Assembly (NCBI GenBank): GCA_034408895.1
Contig: JAWXCI010000019.1
Coordinates: 1-64,000, forward strand
Direction of reading: 5' to 3'
DNA: 64,000 nucleotides
From: UBA4660 sp034408895
GTDB lineage: Bacteria; Bacteroidota; Bacteroidia; Flavobacteriales_D; Sanyastnellaceae
The notes under the pieces were generated by a model, which was not told the origin of the DNA, made no database searches, and saw only the letters and a program-made list of their open reading frames with translations. A program made the translations under genes and the position numbers. The stretch's first letter is position 1; each line of letters opens with the position of its first letter. Below are positions 52,515-60,977 of the stretch, one piece after another.

Positions 52515-52617
52515 ACGATGCTGAAGCAAGGTTGCGAAAACAGCATGACAGGACACCCAATCCACAAAGTTTAACACCACGTAGCGATTTTATCACTACG
52601 CATAGCTATTTTACGTT

Positions 52618-52625
52618 TAAATTTG
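52618..52625 (+). promoter_or_regulatory. -7 box for the ATPase/RloB operon
   Basis: TAAATTTG matches TAnnTTTG, 58 bp before the ATPase start codon. There is no gene between it and the start. Confidence 0.4.
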
Positions 52626-52682
52626 CGCAACATTTACCACTTCGCAACGTATTGTTCGTTTCGAAACATAATCTGAAAGAAC

Positions 52683-54050
52683 ATGCTAATACGCTTTAGT
52701 GTATCCAATTTCCTCTCGTTCAACGAAAAAACCGAGTTCAACATGCTGACAGGTGATGTGCAGCGCCACAAGCACCATGTCTATGATATGGGCAAAGTAA
52801 AACTACTGCGCACCGCTGCGGTTTATGGGGCCAATGGGTCGGGGAAGAGCAACCTGCTGATAGCCATGAACTGCATGAAAAGTGATGTTCTGAGAGGTAA
52901 CCCAGACTATAAGCAATTCGTTTTTTTCAAACTTGCGCATCAGGATGAAAATACTGGAATGTCTGACGACAGTTGCTTTGAAGTAGAAATTGGAACGAAC
53001 CACGGCTCGTTTATCTATGGTTACAAGTTCAACGCGCTATTGGGGCAGGTAAATGAAGAGTGGCTCACCGGCACAGTCCGAAACGAAGGGGATATTTTCA
53101 GACGAAAACGAACTTCACTTAACACCTTTGACTTTCATGTTCATCCCAAATACAAAAAGACAAAGGAGGATGAAATTCGGCTCGACATCATAAACAAAGA
53201 AATCACTTCGCCCTCTGATCTGTTGCTCACTAAACTGGGTATTCGCGAAGAGAGTCTTTCAGACGCCAATTTCGTTTACCAATGGTTCAAAGAAAAACTT
53301 CGTATAGTGGATCTTGATCAGCCCCTTTCTCTTGCAGCCGGTATGCATAAGAATGACGAACTCAAGGTCTTTGCCGAAGAACAAATGTGCAAGGCCGATG
53401 TTGGAATCACTGGTTTGAATTGGAAAGTTCATAGTCTTGAAGACTATTATGGCGTGGAGGCCAATGAAAAAATAGAATTGATTAAGATGAAATTCAGAAC
53501 TGGAAAAAAAATACTTTCCGACATGGAAATGGATAGAGACATCGTAATCGTTGGAGATGAAGCCAAACAGGACGTAAAACAATTGGTTTATATCCATAAA
53601 GATAAAGAGGGAAACGATCACGAATTCGAAGGTTGGGAAGAATCCGAAGGTACCAATCGCCTGGTAGAATTGGTACCCTTCTTTTTTTACCTCCTCAAAA
53701 ATCCAAGATGTGTAGTACTGATTGATGAGATAGAAAAAAACATTCACCCCCTGTTGCTCAAGCGCTGGCTCAGCCAGTTTCTCAACACAAAAAAAACCGC
53801 TGGCCAATTGATTTTTACAACCCACGCGGCACACTTGCTGAACCAAGATTATCTGCGCACAGATGAAATCATATTCTGTGAAAAAGACAGCGGTGGGGCC
53901 ACCTCCTTTAACAGGATGGATGCTTTCGATGTGCGTCCGGATCTGAATATTGAAAAAGGATACCTGTCCGGGCGTTTCGATGCAATACCATTTTTGGACT
54001 ATGACCCTAACTGGGACAAATACACATTAGTAGATGAACCAGCAGAATGA
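52683..54050 (+). CDS. AAA-family ATPase, RloA-like
   Basis: A 455-aa ATP-binding protein. The N-terminal Walker A is AAVYGANGSGKSNLL (about residues 45-58), Walker B CVVLIDEIEKNIHPLLLKRWL (about 340-360) and the ABC-type signature region ESEGTNRLVELVPFF lies before it. The fold is the AAA_15/AAA_21 (OLD/RloA) type. The downstream gene at 54034 overlaps it by 17 bp, so they are one operon. ATPase-RloB pairs are known in restriction and abortive-infection loci, so a role in phage defence is probable. Confidence 0.86.
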   Translation: MLIRFSVSNFLSFNEKTEFNMLTGDVQRHKHHVYDMGKVKLLRTAAVYGANGSGKSNLLIAMNCMKSDVLRGNPDYKQFVFFKLAHQDENTGMSDDSCFEVEIGTNHGSFIYGYKFNALLGQVNEEWLTGTVRNEGDIFRRKRTSLNTFDFHVHPKYKKTKEDEIRLDIINKEITSPSDLLLTKLGIREESLSDANFVYQWFKEKLRIVDLDQPLSLAAGMHKNDELKVFAEEQMCKADVGITGLNWKVHSLEDYYGVEANEKIELIKMKFRTGKKILSDMEMDRDIVIVGDEAKQDVKQLVYIHKDKEGNDHEFEGWEESEGTNRLVELVPFFFYLLKNPRCVVLIDEIEKNIHPLLLKRWLSQFLNTKKTAGQLIFTTHAAHLLNQDYLRTDEIIFCEKDSGGATSFNRMDAFDVRPDLNIEKGYLSGRFDAIPFLDYDPNWDKYTLVDEPAE

Positions 54051-54654
54051 AACACAGCCGATGCTGCGAGGCAAGCCTCAAGACAAACGGCTTATGCTCA
54101 TTATCGCAGAAGGCCTTCGCGAAAAGCAGTATTTCCGCGTGTACAGAAATGAACACCGTGCCAATCGGCTGAACATTGAACCGGAAACCCCATCTGAAAA
54201 CAAGAGTGCACCCAACCACCTGATTGAGGCAGCTACCATCCAAATGAACAATCGTGGATTTGACGGCAGTCAACATGTAGGCGACACAGTTTGGTTTATA
54301 TCCGATGCAGATGAATGGACATCACAGCAAATGGATGAAGTCCAGAAATTCTGTGCAGAAACGAATGAGAGGTTCAGGAATGAATGCGCTTTTTACCTCA
54401 TATCCAATCCCTGCTTTGAGGTGTGGCTGCACCACCATCATCAATCAATTGATAATAACAACCAGACATGCGTTGAACTGAAAGGTTCACTCAACAATTA
54501 CCATCCTGTTGAATGGATCAGGAGCATTAACCAAGCAATCCAGCGCTCGAAGCAAACCGATACAGATCCCCATCCGTTCAAACCCGGAATCATGCAAACG
54601 CGCATCTGGCGTATTGCCGAAGAATTGCAAAAGCGCGTACGCAAGCCTGGGTAG
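54034..54654 (+). CDS. RloB-like TOPRIM protein
   Basis: A 206-aa protein of the RloB family. IIAEGLREKQYF gives the TOPRIM glutamate; VWFISDADEW gives the DxD metal motif; ISNPCFEVWLHHH is the RloB signature. These residues suggest metal-dependent nuclease activity, with the ATPase as sensor or regulator. It overlaps the ATPase gene, which supports a joint function. The 108 bp after its stop hold no gene. Confidence 0.85.
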   Translation: MNQQNETQPMLRGKPQDKRLMLIIAEGLREKQYFRVYRNEHRANRLNIEPETPSENKSAPNHLIEAATIQMNNRGFDGSQHVGDTVWFISDADEWTSQQMDEVQKFCAETNERFRNECAFYLISNPCFEVWLHHHHQSIDNNNQTCVELKGSLNNYHPVEWIRSINQAIQRSKQTDTDPHPFKPGIMQTRIWRIAEELQKRVRKPG

Positions 54655-54762
54655 AATCGAACTATCTCATTTGCTTTTCCACCCACCTCCTCTCCTTTCG
54701 CCCTCTTTTTAGTTAGCTGGGGGGCGCAACGCATCAATCACTCTTTCCTTTCTTTGCGCCCG

Positions 54763-55260
54763 ATGTCCACCCTGCAAAAACCATCATCGCAACATACTTC
54801 ATCACTCAACAGTGAAACCCTCCTTCGCGCATGGCGGCTCATGACCACCGCCCGCTCCATGAGCGACCTCTTCGAAGAAAACGCCAAGGTCACCTCCAGG
54901 TATGTTCACGCCTGTTCGCGTGGCCACGAGGCATGTCAACTTGCACTCGGCCTCCAGCTTCTTCCGCAAGATTACCTCAGCGCGTATTACCGTGACGACT
55001 CTATATTATTAGCCATCGGCATGAAGCCGTTTGAACTCATGCTTCAACTCATGGCCAAGCGCGATGACCCCTTCAGCGGAGGCCGCACTTACTATTCTCA
55101 TCCAGCATTAAGGCGAGATGATATGCCCAAAATTCCGCATCAATCATCCGCCACCGGAATGCAGGCCATACCCACCACGGGCATTGCCATGGGCATGCAG
55201 TACATAGAAAAAATGGGGCTTCAATCCCCCTCTCCCCTTGGGGAGAGGGGCAGGGGGTGA
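54763..55260 (+). CDS. 2-oxoacid dehydrogenase E1, N-terminal fragment (split gene)
   Basis: A 165-aa product from ATG 54763 (a TTG start at 54754 is also possible). RAWRLMTTARSMSDLFEEN, RYVHACSRGHEACQLALGLQL, YYRDDSILLAIGM and FSGGRTYYSHPALRRDDM are the alpha-subunit N-terminal half of a Bacteroidota E1 alpha/beta fusion. The reading frame runs into a repeat element at 55225 that encodes LQSPSPLGERGRG and ends at TGA (55258-55260), before the TPP-binding motif. The rest of E1 begins immediately after, in another frame. Alone this fragment should lack activity. Confidence 0.8.
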   Translation: MSTLQKPSSQHTSSLNSETLLRAWRLMTTARSMSDLFEENAKVTSRYVHACSRGHEACQLALGLQLLPQDYLSAYYRDDSILLAIGMKPFELMLQLMAKRDDPFSGGRTYYSHPALRRDDMPKIPHQSSATGMQAIPTTGIAMGMQYIEKMGLQSPSPLGERGRG

Positions 55261-55262
55261 GG
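55225..55262. repeat. SPLSxGEG-type repeat that splits the E1 gene
   Basis: TCCCCCTCTCCCCTTGGGG followed by AGAGGGGCAGGGGGTGAGG, hairpin-like, closely related to the element inside dapF (50013-50048). Here it shifts the frame and supplies the TGA stop and the GTG start of the two halves. Confidence 0.75.
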
Positions 55263-56864
55263 TTCTTACCCATCACAGTGTGTTCAATCGGAGATGCCGC
55301 CCTCGCCGAAGGCGAAGTATCCGAAGCCCTTCACATGGCCTCACTCAAGCGGCTTCCCATTTTGTATTTCGTGCAAGACAACGAGTGGGACATCAGCGCA
55401 CACGCCTCCGAAATCCGCAACGGAAATGCCATTGATATGTCGCGGGCTTATTCCGCCATCCGCGCCCGCTCCCTCGATGGCACCGATTTTATCGAGTGCT
55501 ACAAAACACTGGAAGAAATAATCGGTGACATCCGCAAAAACCGCAGGCCCTGGTTGCTGCATTTCAAAGTTCCGCTCCTCGGCCACCACACCAGCGGAGT
55601 AAGAAGAGAATGGTATCGGCATGATTTGGAAGAAGCCAAAAAACGCGACCCGCTCCCCAGGTTCCGCACACAATTAATGGAATTGGGTATTGATAAAAAA
55701 GAACTCGATGCCATAGAAAAAGAATCACGCACCTTGGTCGATAGCCATTATGCCAAAGCACTCTTGGCAGAAGACCCGCGCCCCGAAGACCTCCTCACTC
55801 ACACCATGGCACCCACACCCATCACCGAAGAAAAGGGAGAACGAGCACCCGCTGGAAAAGAGCCTACCGTTATGGTGGACTCCGCCCTCTTCGCCATGCA
55901 GGAGTTGTTGGCCAAACACCCCGAGGCTTTATTATATGGGCAAGATGTGGGGCGCAGGCTCGGTGGAGTATTCCGCGAAGCCGCAACACTTGCCGAAAAA
56001 TTCGGTGACGACCGCGTATTCAACACACCCATTCAGGAAGCATTTATTGTAGGAAGCACAGTGGGCATGAGTGCCGTTGGCCTTAAACCAATAGTCGAAG
56101 TTCAGTTTGCCGATTACATCTGGCCCGGATTGAATCAACTCTTTACCGAAGCATCGCGCAGTTATTATTTAAGCAACGGCAAGTGGCCGGTGAGCGCAGT
56201 AATCCGCGTACCCATCGGGGCCTACGGCAGTGGCGGGCCCTATCACAGTTCAAGTGTCGAGAGTGTATTGTGCAACATCCGAGGAATCAAAGTCGCATAT
56301 CCATCCACCGGTGCCGATTTGAAAGGATTACTAAAAGCCGCCTTCTACGATAACAACCCTGTGGTGGTGCTAGAGCATAAAGGACTTTACTGGTCGAAGG
56401 TGAAGGGAACAGAAGATGCAAAAACAATTGACCCGTCAGAAGATTATGTCATCCCCTTGGGCAAAGCGCGAAGAGTTCTCGAAGCAACAGAAGCAAAAAG
56501 TGTAGCCATCATCACCTACGGCATGGGAGTGTACTGGGCGAAAGCTGCTGCAAAAAATTTTCCGGGTCAGATAGAACTGATAGACCTGCGCACGCTTTCA
56601 CCGCTAGATGAAGCAATGGTATTTGAGGCAGTGCGCAAATGCAACCGTTGCCTTGTCCTCACCGAAGAACCAGCAGAAAACAGCTTCGCACGTTCACTGG
56701 CCGGTCTCATTTCCGAGCGCTGTTTCTCATCCCTCGATGCACCCGTAAAAACACTTGGCTCAGTTCCCACCCCAGCCATTCCACTCAACAGCACATTGGA
56801 AGAAACACTTTTGCCCAATGCAGAAAAAGTTGCTATGGTGTTGGAAGAATTGCTGGACTTTTGA
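55257..56864 (+). CDS. 2-oxoacid dehydrogenase E1, C-terminal alpha plus beta fragment
   Basis: A 535-aa open frame starting at GTG 55257, which overlaps the TGA of the first half (GTGA). It begins MRFLPITVCSIGDAALAEGEVSEAL; GDAALAEG and VQDNEWDISA are the TPP-binding GDG...N motif. The E1 beta part starts near residue 200 and has EAFIVGSTVGMSAVGLKPIVEVQFADYI, PIGAYGSGGPYHSSSVES and SVAIITYGMGVYWA. Together the two halves make one E1 alpha/beta fusion, using TPP to decarboxylate pyruvate or a branched-chain 2-oxo acid for an E2 not in the window. The GTGA overlap would allow coupled translation, so activity from two polypeptides is possible. Confidence 0.85.
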   Translation: MRFLPITVCSIGDAALAEGEVSEALHMASLKRLPILYFVQDNEWDISAHASEIRNGNAIDMSRAYSAIRARSLDGTDFIECYKTLEEIIGDIRKNRRPWLLHFKVPLLGHHTSGVRREWYRHDLEEAKKRDPLPRFRTQLMELGIDKKELDAIEKESRTLVDSHYAKALLAEDPRPEDLLTHTMAPTPITEEKGERAPAGKEPTVMVDSALFAMQELLAKHPEALLYGQDVGRRLGGVFREAATLAEKFGDDRVFNTPIQEAFIVGSTVGMSAVGLKPIVEVQFADYIWPGLNQLFTEASRSYYLSNGKWPVSAVIRVPIGAYGSGGPYHSSSVESVLCNIRGIKVAYPSTGADLKGLLKAAFYDNNPVVVLEHKGLYWSKVKGTEDAKTIDPSEDYVIPLGKARRVLEATEAKSVAIITYGMGVYWAKAAAKNFPGQIELIDLRTLSPLDEAMVFEAVRKCNRCLVLTEEPAENSFARSLAGLISERCFSSLDAPVKTLGSVPTPAIPLNSTLEETLLPNAEKVAMVLEELLDF

Positions 56865-56874
56865 TTTGAAGCAG

Positions 56875-57357
56875 ATGAAAAAATTCCTGTTCCCAATTCT
56901 TCTCACAGCATTTATTGTGTTCTATTGGTACCGTTACATGCGTGCACCCTCACTCGACTTTGCCGAAGTAGCACTCGTTACAGAAAACAACACCGCCTTC
57001 TCCCTTTCCGATTCACTCGAAACTCCGGCCATCATCCATTTCCATGCATCGTGGTGCGGGCCATGCATGAAAGAGCTGCCGGAAATCGCATCCGTTCAAC
57101 ACACATTAGAAGCAATGGGCTATCACCTCTACTTCATCACCGATGATAAATTTGAAACCATGTACAACATCAAAGAAAGTTTTGGCCTGGATGGAAAACA
57201 CTACCGCACACATTCCCTGCGCGACATCGGTGTGCGGTCATTGCCAGGAACACAAATAATAAGCAACTCAGGCGAACTTAAATACAAGACAACAGGAGCA
57301 TGCAAATGGAAAGATGCCGGGTTTCTCAATTCCCTCAAGACATTTGTCGCCCAATAA
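56875..57357 (+). CDS. Membrane-anchored thioredoxin-like protein
   Basis: A 160-aa protein with an N-terminal signal anchor (FLFPILLTAFIVFYWYRYM) and a TlpA/ResA-like domain: IIHFHASWCGPCMKELPE (redox CGPC), then VRSLPGTQIISNSG. Start ATG 56875 lies 10 bp after the E1 stop, so it may be co-transcribed with it. Confidence 0.82.
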   Translation: MKKFLFPILLTAFIVFYWYRYMRAPSLDFAEVALVTENNTAFSLSDSLETPAIIHFHASWCGPCMKELPEIASVQHTLEAMGYHLYFITDDKFETMYNIKESFGLDGKHYRTHSLRDIGVRSLPGTQIISNSGELKYKTTGACKWKDAGFLNSLKTFVAQ

Positions 57358-57381
57358 AAACACACAACATCACACCCAGAT

Positions 57382-57660
57382 ATGTCCACAGTAACAGTTA
57401 TCCTTGACCAAACAGAAACCACATTCGAACTCGATGAGAACAGCGAAACCATTCTCGGCACCGCGCTGGATAAGGGGCTGGATGCTCCCTATTCATGCCG
57501 GGGGGGAGTGTGCACCACTTGCAAAGCAAAACTGCTGGAAGGCAAGGTGAAGATGGATGCCAACTACGCCCTCACCGATAAAGAAATTGCCCAGGGTTAT
57601 ATCCTTGCATGCCAATCGCATCCTATTACCCCAGTAGTGCGCATCACATGGGATGACTAA
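57382..57660 (+). CDS. Single-domain [2Fe-2S] ferredoxin, PaaE-C-terminus-like
   Basis: A 92-aa plant-type ferredoxin: YSCRGGVCTTCKAKL and ILACQSHP bind the cluster. It closely resembles the C-terminal ferredoxin domain of the PaaE-like reductase at 42465. It lies 25 bp after the thioredoxin gene. It probably carries electrons to an oxygenase or other enzyme; the partner is unknown. Confidence 0.88.
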   Translation: MSTVTVILDQTETTFELDENSETILGTALDKGLDAPYSCRGGVCTTCKAKLLEGKVKMDANYALTDKEIAQGYILACQSHPITPVVRITWDD

Positions 57661-57709
57661 AACAACAACGCCTGTTTAACGGCATGAAATTCGTTGCCCA
57701 CAATTGAAA

Positions 57710-58429
57710 ATGAAAATGAAATTGAGACTTGTTCTTTCCTTTCTTAGCATTATCACAATTGCATCGTGCAGGCACCAGCCTGATGACATTGTGCTCCCGC
57801 CCGATGGAAACGGCATCGTGAATGGTGACCCTTGTGATCCTGACTCTGTATATTTCGCCAATATCATACTTCCACTCCTCGTTTCCAATTGTGCATTGCC
57901 CGATTGCCATGATGCAATAAACCCTGAAGAGGATGTCAACCTTACTACCTATAACTTCATTATGAGTGCTGAAAATGGGGAATTTGTAATTCCAGGAGAC
58001 CCTTGGGCAAGCAAGTTGATGGAAGTAATCACCGAAACAGACCTCGACAAGCTCATGCCTCCAGACACATCAGATTTAGGACCCTTGAGTAATGATGAAA
58101 TCGCGGCCATTGAAACATGGATATTGCAAGGAGCACTCAACAATTCATGCACTGCCGATTGTGATACCACGAATGTGACCTTCGCTGCATGGATTGCACC
58201 GTTGATTTCTAACTACTGTGAAGGTTGCCACAGCGGAAACACCCCCTCAGGAACTTTATCTTTGACCAATTATGACGAAATAAAGGCAGCGGCATTGGAT
58301 AGTTCAATGCTCCATTCCCTGATGGGAACCGGTGGTTATGAACCCATGCCATATCAGAGCGAACCGCTAAGTGAATGTCAAATTGATATGATTGAAATCT
58401 GGATAAACGATGGAGCGCCCAACAACTAA
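57710..58429 (+). CDS. Lipoprotein with haem-binding-like motifs
   Basis: A 239-aa lipoprotein (signal ending LSIITIASC). SNCALPDCHD (CX4CH) and NYCEGCHSG (CXXCH) are c-type haem or haem-like motifs, each followed by a distal PMP-type methionine (LMPPD and EPMPYQS), as in the cytochrome c-like PSCyt1 domains. It probably carries one or two haems in the periplasm. The start codon is uncertain between 57710 and 57716. It overlaps the next gene by 20 bp. Confidence 0.78.
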   Translation: MKMKLRLVLSFLSIITIASCRHQPDDIVLPPDGNGIVNGDPCDPDSVYFANIILPLLVSNCALPDCHDAINPEEDVNLTTYNFIMSAENGEFVIPGDPWASKLMEVITETDLDKLMPPDTSDLGPLSNDEIAAIETWILQGALNNSCTADCDTTNVTFAAWIAPLISNYCEGCHSGNTPSGTLSLTNYDEIKAAALDSSMLHSLMGTGGYEPMPYQSEPLSECQIDMIEIWINDGAPNN

Positions 58430-58799
58430 GATAAAAATCTTCATTTTCAGCACGCTTGCGTTTGCTGGTGCAATGTTTCTCGACTCATGTTATTTCGACA
58501 ATGAAGAATACCTCTATGGCCTGAACGTTTGCGACACTACCGATTTCACTTTCAGCAGCCGCATTAATCCCATCATTGAAAGCAGTTGTTTTCCCTGCCA
58601 CACTGAAGCTACCGCAAACGGTAATGTGGTACTGGAAGGACACGCCAATGTTTTCGACAACACCGGTGACGGAACATTGCTATGTACGATCAACCATAAT
58701 GAAGGATGTGAGCCAATGCCCAAGAACAGGCCGAAACTCAGCGATTGCGACATCAATGCAATAACAAAGTGGATTGAAAACGGCAGACAAGACGATTAA
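58410..58799 (+). CDS. Second haem-motif lipoprotein
   Basis: A 129-aa lipoprotein (signal ending FLDSC). SSCFPCHTEATANG gives a CXXCH haem motif, and CEPMPKNRPKLSDCDINAITKWIENG carries the distal methionine and the closing helix, as in the preceding gene. It overlaps that gene by 20 bp and precedes the OB-fold gene by 11 bp. It is probably a partner or paralogue. Confidence 0.78.
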   Translation: MERPTTKIKIFIFSTLAFAGAMFLDSCYFDNEEYLYGLNVCDTTDFTFSSRINPIIESSCFPCHTEATANGNVVLEGHANVFDNTGDGTLLCTINHNEGCEPMPKNRPKLSDCDINAITKWIENGRQDD

Positions 58800-58810
58800 A
58801 AAACATCAGC

Positions 58811-59218
58811 ATGAAAAAAATTATTTGGATACTTCTTGCACTCGCCATAGTTGGTGGTGCCATTGGCTATTACCTGTGGAATAAGCCTCACCGCGAGGCC
58901 GCTGGTGAAAAAGCCGTGGCCACCCTTACAGCCGATGAGCTGCTTTCACAATACGAAGCCGATGAAACAGCAAGCAATACAAAGTACATTGACAAAGTGG
59001 TGGAGGTGAGCGGAAAAGTTTCCGTTGCCGAGACTGATGCTGCTGGCAATGCCGTGGTGCAACTTGAAACTTCAAGCCCCATGGGTGTCGTCCATTGCAC
59101 TTACTCCCCGGGCGAAAAATCAAGTGCGGCAGGTACTGAAATCACACTGAAAGGAATTTGCTCAGGATTTCTTTCTGATGTGCAGCTTACAAAATGTTCT
59201 GAAGTAAAACCCCATTAA
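58811..59218 (+). CDS. OB-fold (tRNA_anti-like) membrane protein
   Basis: A 135-aa protein with an N-terminal transmembrane anchor (IIWILLALAIVGGAIGYYLW) and an OB fold like tRNA_anti-like (PF12869): ELLSQYEADETASNTKYIDKVVEVSGKV, then GTEITLKGICSGFLSDVQLTKC. It is probably in the periplasm; ligand unknown. Part of the same operon as the haem-motif lipoproteins. Confidence 0.82.
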   Translation: MKKIIWILLALAIVGGAIGYYLWNKPHREAAGEKAVATLTADELLSQYEADETASNTKYIDKVVEVSGKVSVAETDAAGNAVVQLETSSPMGVVHCTYSPGEKSSAAGTEITLKGICSGFLSDVQLTKCSEVKPH

Positions 59219-59277
59219 GAACTGGCCTGAATAATGCCAAAGGCCGCAAAACAAATTAAACAAAAATAAAAAAAAAT

Positions 59278-59835
59278 ATGAAAAACACAATTCTTCTGTC
59301 CGCAGTTGCCCTTATCATTTCCTTGCCATCCGCTGCGCAAAAATTTGGCACTAAAGCCGGTCACATAAATTTTTATTCATCCACGAAGGTGGAAGACATA
59401 AAAGCCGACAATCACGCAGTGAACGCAGTGCTCGATGCCTCAACAGGCGACCTGCAATTTGCAGCCCTCATCAAATCTTTTGAATTCGAGAAAGCCCTTA
59501 TGCAAGAACACTTCAACGAAAACTACATGGAAAGCAGCACTTATCCCAAGGCCCAGTTTAAAGGAAAAGTAAATGACATGAGTGCAGTTAACCTGAAAAA
59601 GGACGGTACATATCCCGCCAAAGCAACAGGTGACCTCACCATGCATGGCGTAACTAAAAACATTACCATTGACACCATGTATAAAGTGACTGGCGGAAAA
59701 GTATCTGCTGAATCAAAATTTTATGTAAATCCTAAAGACTACAACATTTCAATTCCTGAAGTGGTCAAGGACAAAATATCAGGCAACATTGAAGTGACTG
59801 TGAAAGTGAATCTCGATGAACTACCAGGTAAGTAA
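59278..59835 (+). CDS. YceI-family protein
   Basis: A 185-aa exported protein (signal ending LPSAAQ). The lipocalin-like YceI fold shows in GHINFYSSTKVEDIKADNHAV, FAALIKSFEFEKALMQEHFNENYMES, ATGDLTMHGVTKNITI and the final EVTVKVNLDE. Family members bind isoprenoid or quinone-like ligands. It is followed by the DUF5777 gene 7 bp on. Confidence 0.9.
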   Translation: MKNTILLSAVALIISLPSAAQKFGTKAGHINFYSSTKVEDIKADNHAVNAVLDASTGDLQFAALIKSFEFEKALMQEHFNENYMESSTYPKAQFKGKVNDMSAVNLKKDGTYPAKATGDLTMHGVTKNITIDTMYKVTGGKVSAESKFYVNPKDYNISIPEVVKDKISGNIEVTVKVNLDELPGK

Positions 59836-59842
59836 AAATGAT

Positions 59843-60742
59843 ATGGTGACAAAAAAATTGTTTGCAATAACAGGGTCGGCTATGCTGACCCTTTTCTGTT
59901 TTACCACACAGGCTCAAGACGATGACCTGCTTGCACTTCTTGGTGAAGATTCCACTGTTGACTACGTAACCGCAGGTTTCAAGACCACCCGTGTAATCAA
60001 CCTGCAATCATTTGAAAACAATGCCGCAGGAGTGCTCGATTTCAAAATATCGCACCGATTCAATTACCTCAACGGTGGTGCTTACGAATTTTTCGGCTTG
60101 GATGGTGCCACACTGAGGCTGGGGCTGGAATATGGAATTACAAAAAGACTGATGGTGGGAGTGGGCCGTTCCACCGTGAACAAAACCTACGATTCATTTT
60201 TCAAATACAAAATTCTGAGACAAAGCAAAGGGGCGAAAAAGATGCCCGTGAGCATGTCATGGTTTTCATCTATTGCATGCAACACCCTAAAATGGACTGA
60301 TACCACCCGCACTAACTATTTCAGTTCACGCCTGCACTATGTTCATCAATTAATTATTGGCCGTAAATTTTCTGAAGGGTTTTCAGCACAACTTTCACCC
60401 ACTGTTGTTCACCGCAACCTTGTGAAAACCGAAGCGGAACCCAATGATGTATTTGCCCTGGGCATAGGCACCCGGCAGAAAATAACTAGGCGCACCTCCA
60501 TCAACCTCGAATATATTTATGTGTTGCCCGACCAGTTGGATGCTATTTACAACAACTCGCTTTCAGTAGGCTTCGACATTGAGACAGGGGGCCACGTTTT
60601 CCAATTGCATTTCACCAACAGCCGCGCAATGACGGAGAGCTATTTCATTACCGAAACGGATGGTGAATGGAGCGCAGGCGACATTAGCTTCGGCTTCAAT
60701 ATTTCGCGGGTGTTTACCCTGAAGAAAAATAGTGCGGGATGA
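59843..60742 (+). CDS. DUF5777-family beta-barrel protein
   Basis: A 299-aa protein with a signal peptide (MVTKKLFAITGSAMLTLFCFTTQAQ) and an outer-membrane beta-barrel. Family strings include FKTTRVINLQSFENNAAGVLDFKISHRF, GGAYEFFGLDGATLRLGLEYGI, SYFITETDGEWSAGDISFGFNISRVF. It is typically encoded beside YceI and haem-motif lipoproteins, as here. It may act in export or redox at the outer membrane. Confidence 0.8.
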   Translation: MVTKKLFAITGSAMLTLFCFTTQAQDDDLLALLGEDSTVDYVTAGFKTTRVINLQSFENNAAGVLDFKISHRFNYLNGGAYEFFGLDGATLRLGLEYGITKRLMVGVGRSTVNKTYDSFFKYKILRQSKGAKKMPVSMSWFSSIACNTLKWTDTTRTNYFSSRLHYVHQLIIGRKFSEGFSAQLSPTVVHRNLVKTEAEPNDVFALGIGTRQKITRRTSINLEYIYVLPDQLDAIYNNSLSVGFDIETGGHVFQLHFTNSRAMTESYFITETDGEWSAGDISFGFNISRVFTLKKNSAG

Positions 60743-60922
60743 TTTCTAAGGTTCTATCGTTTTTCTTGTCTTCTGGTGCGCTGTTCATCCACTTTAGCTC
60801 ATAAGGCAAAGGACTACAAGGTCATAAAACTGCCTAAAGCTCACCCGATTGCCGTAAGACGCGTTTATTCTTTGTCCGGTCAATTACTTCATCAGATCAG
60901 TGCCTCAACAAAATTATAAGCC

Positions 60923-60956
60923 AATAAAAAAGGCGGGCTGTCAAACCCACCTTTCA
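60923..60956 (-). terminator. Terminator of the minus-strand thioredoxin gene
   Basis: AAAGGCGGG and CCCACCTTT pair around CTGTCAAA. On the minus strand the T-run TTTTTATT follows the hairpin. It lies 22 bp from the thioredoxin stop. Confidence 0.7.
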
Positions 60957-60977
60957 CCATGAATATTTCAATTGGAA

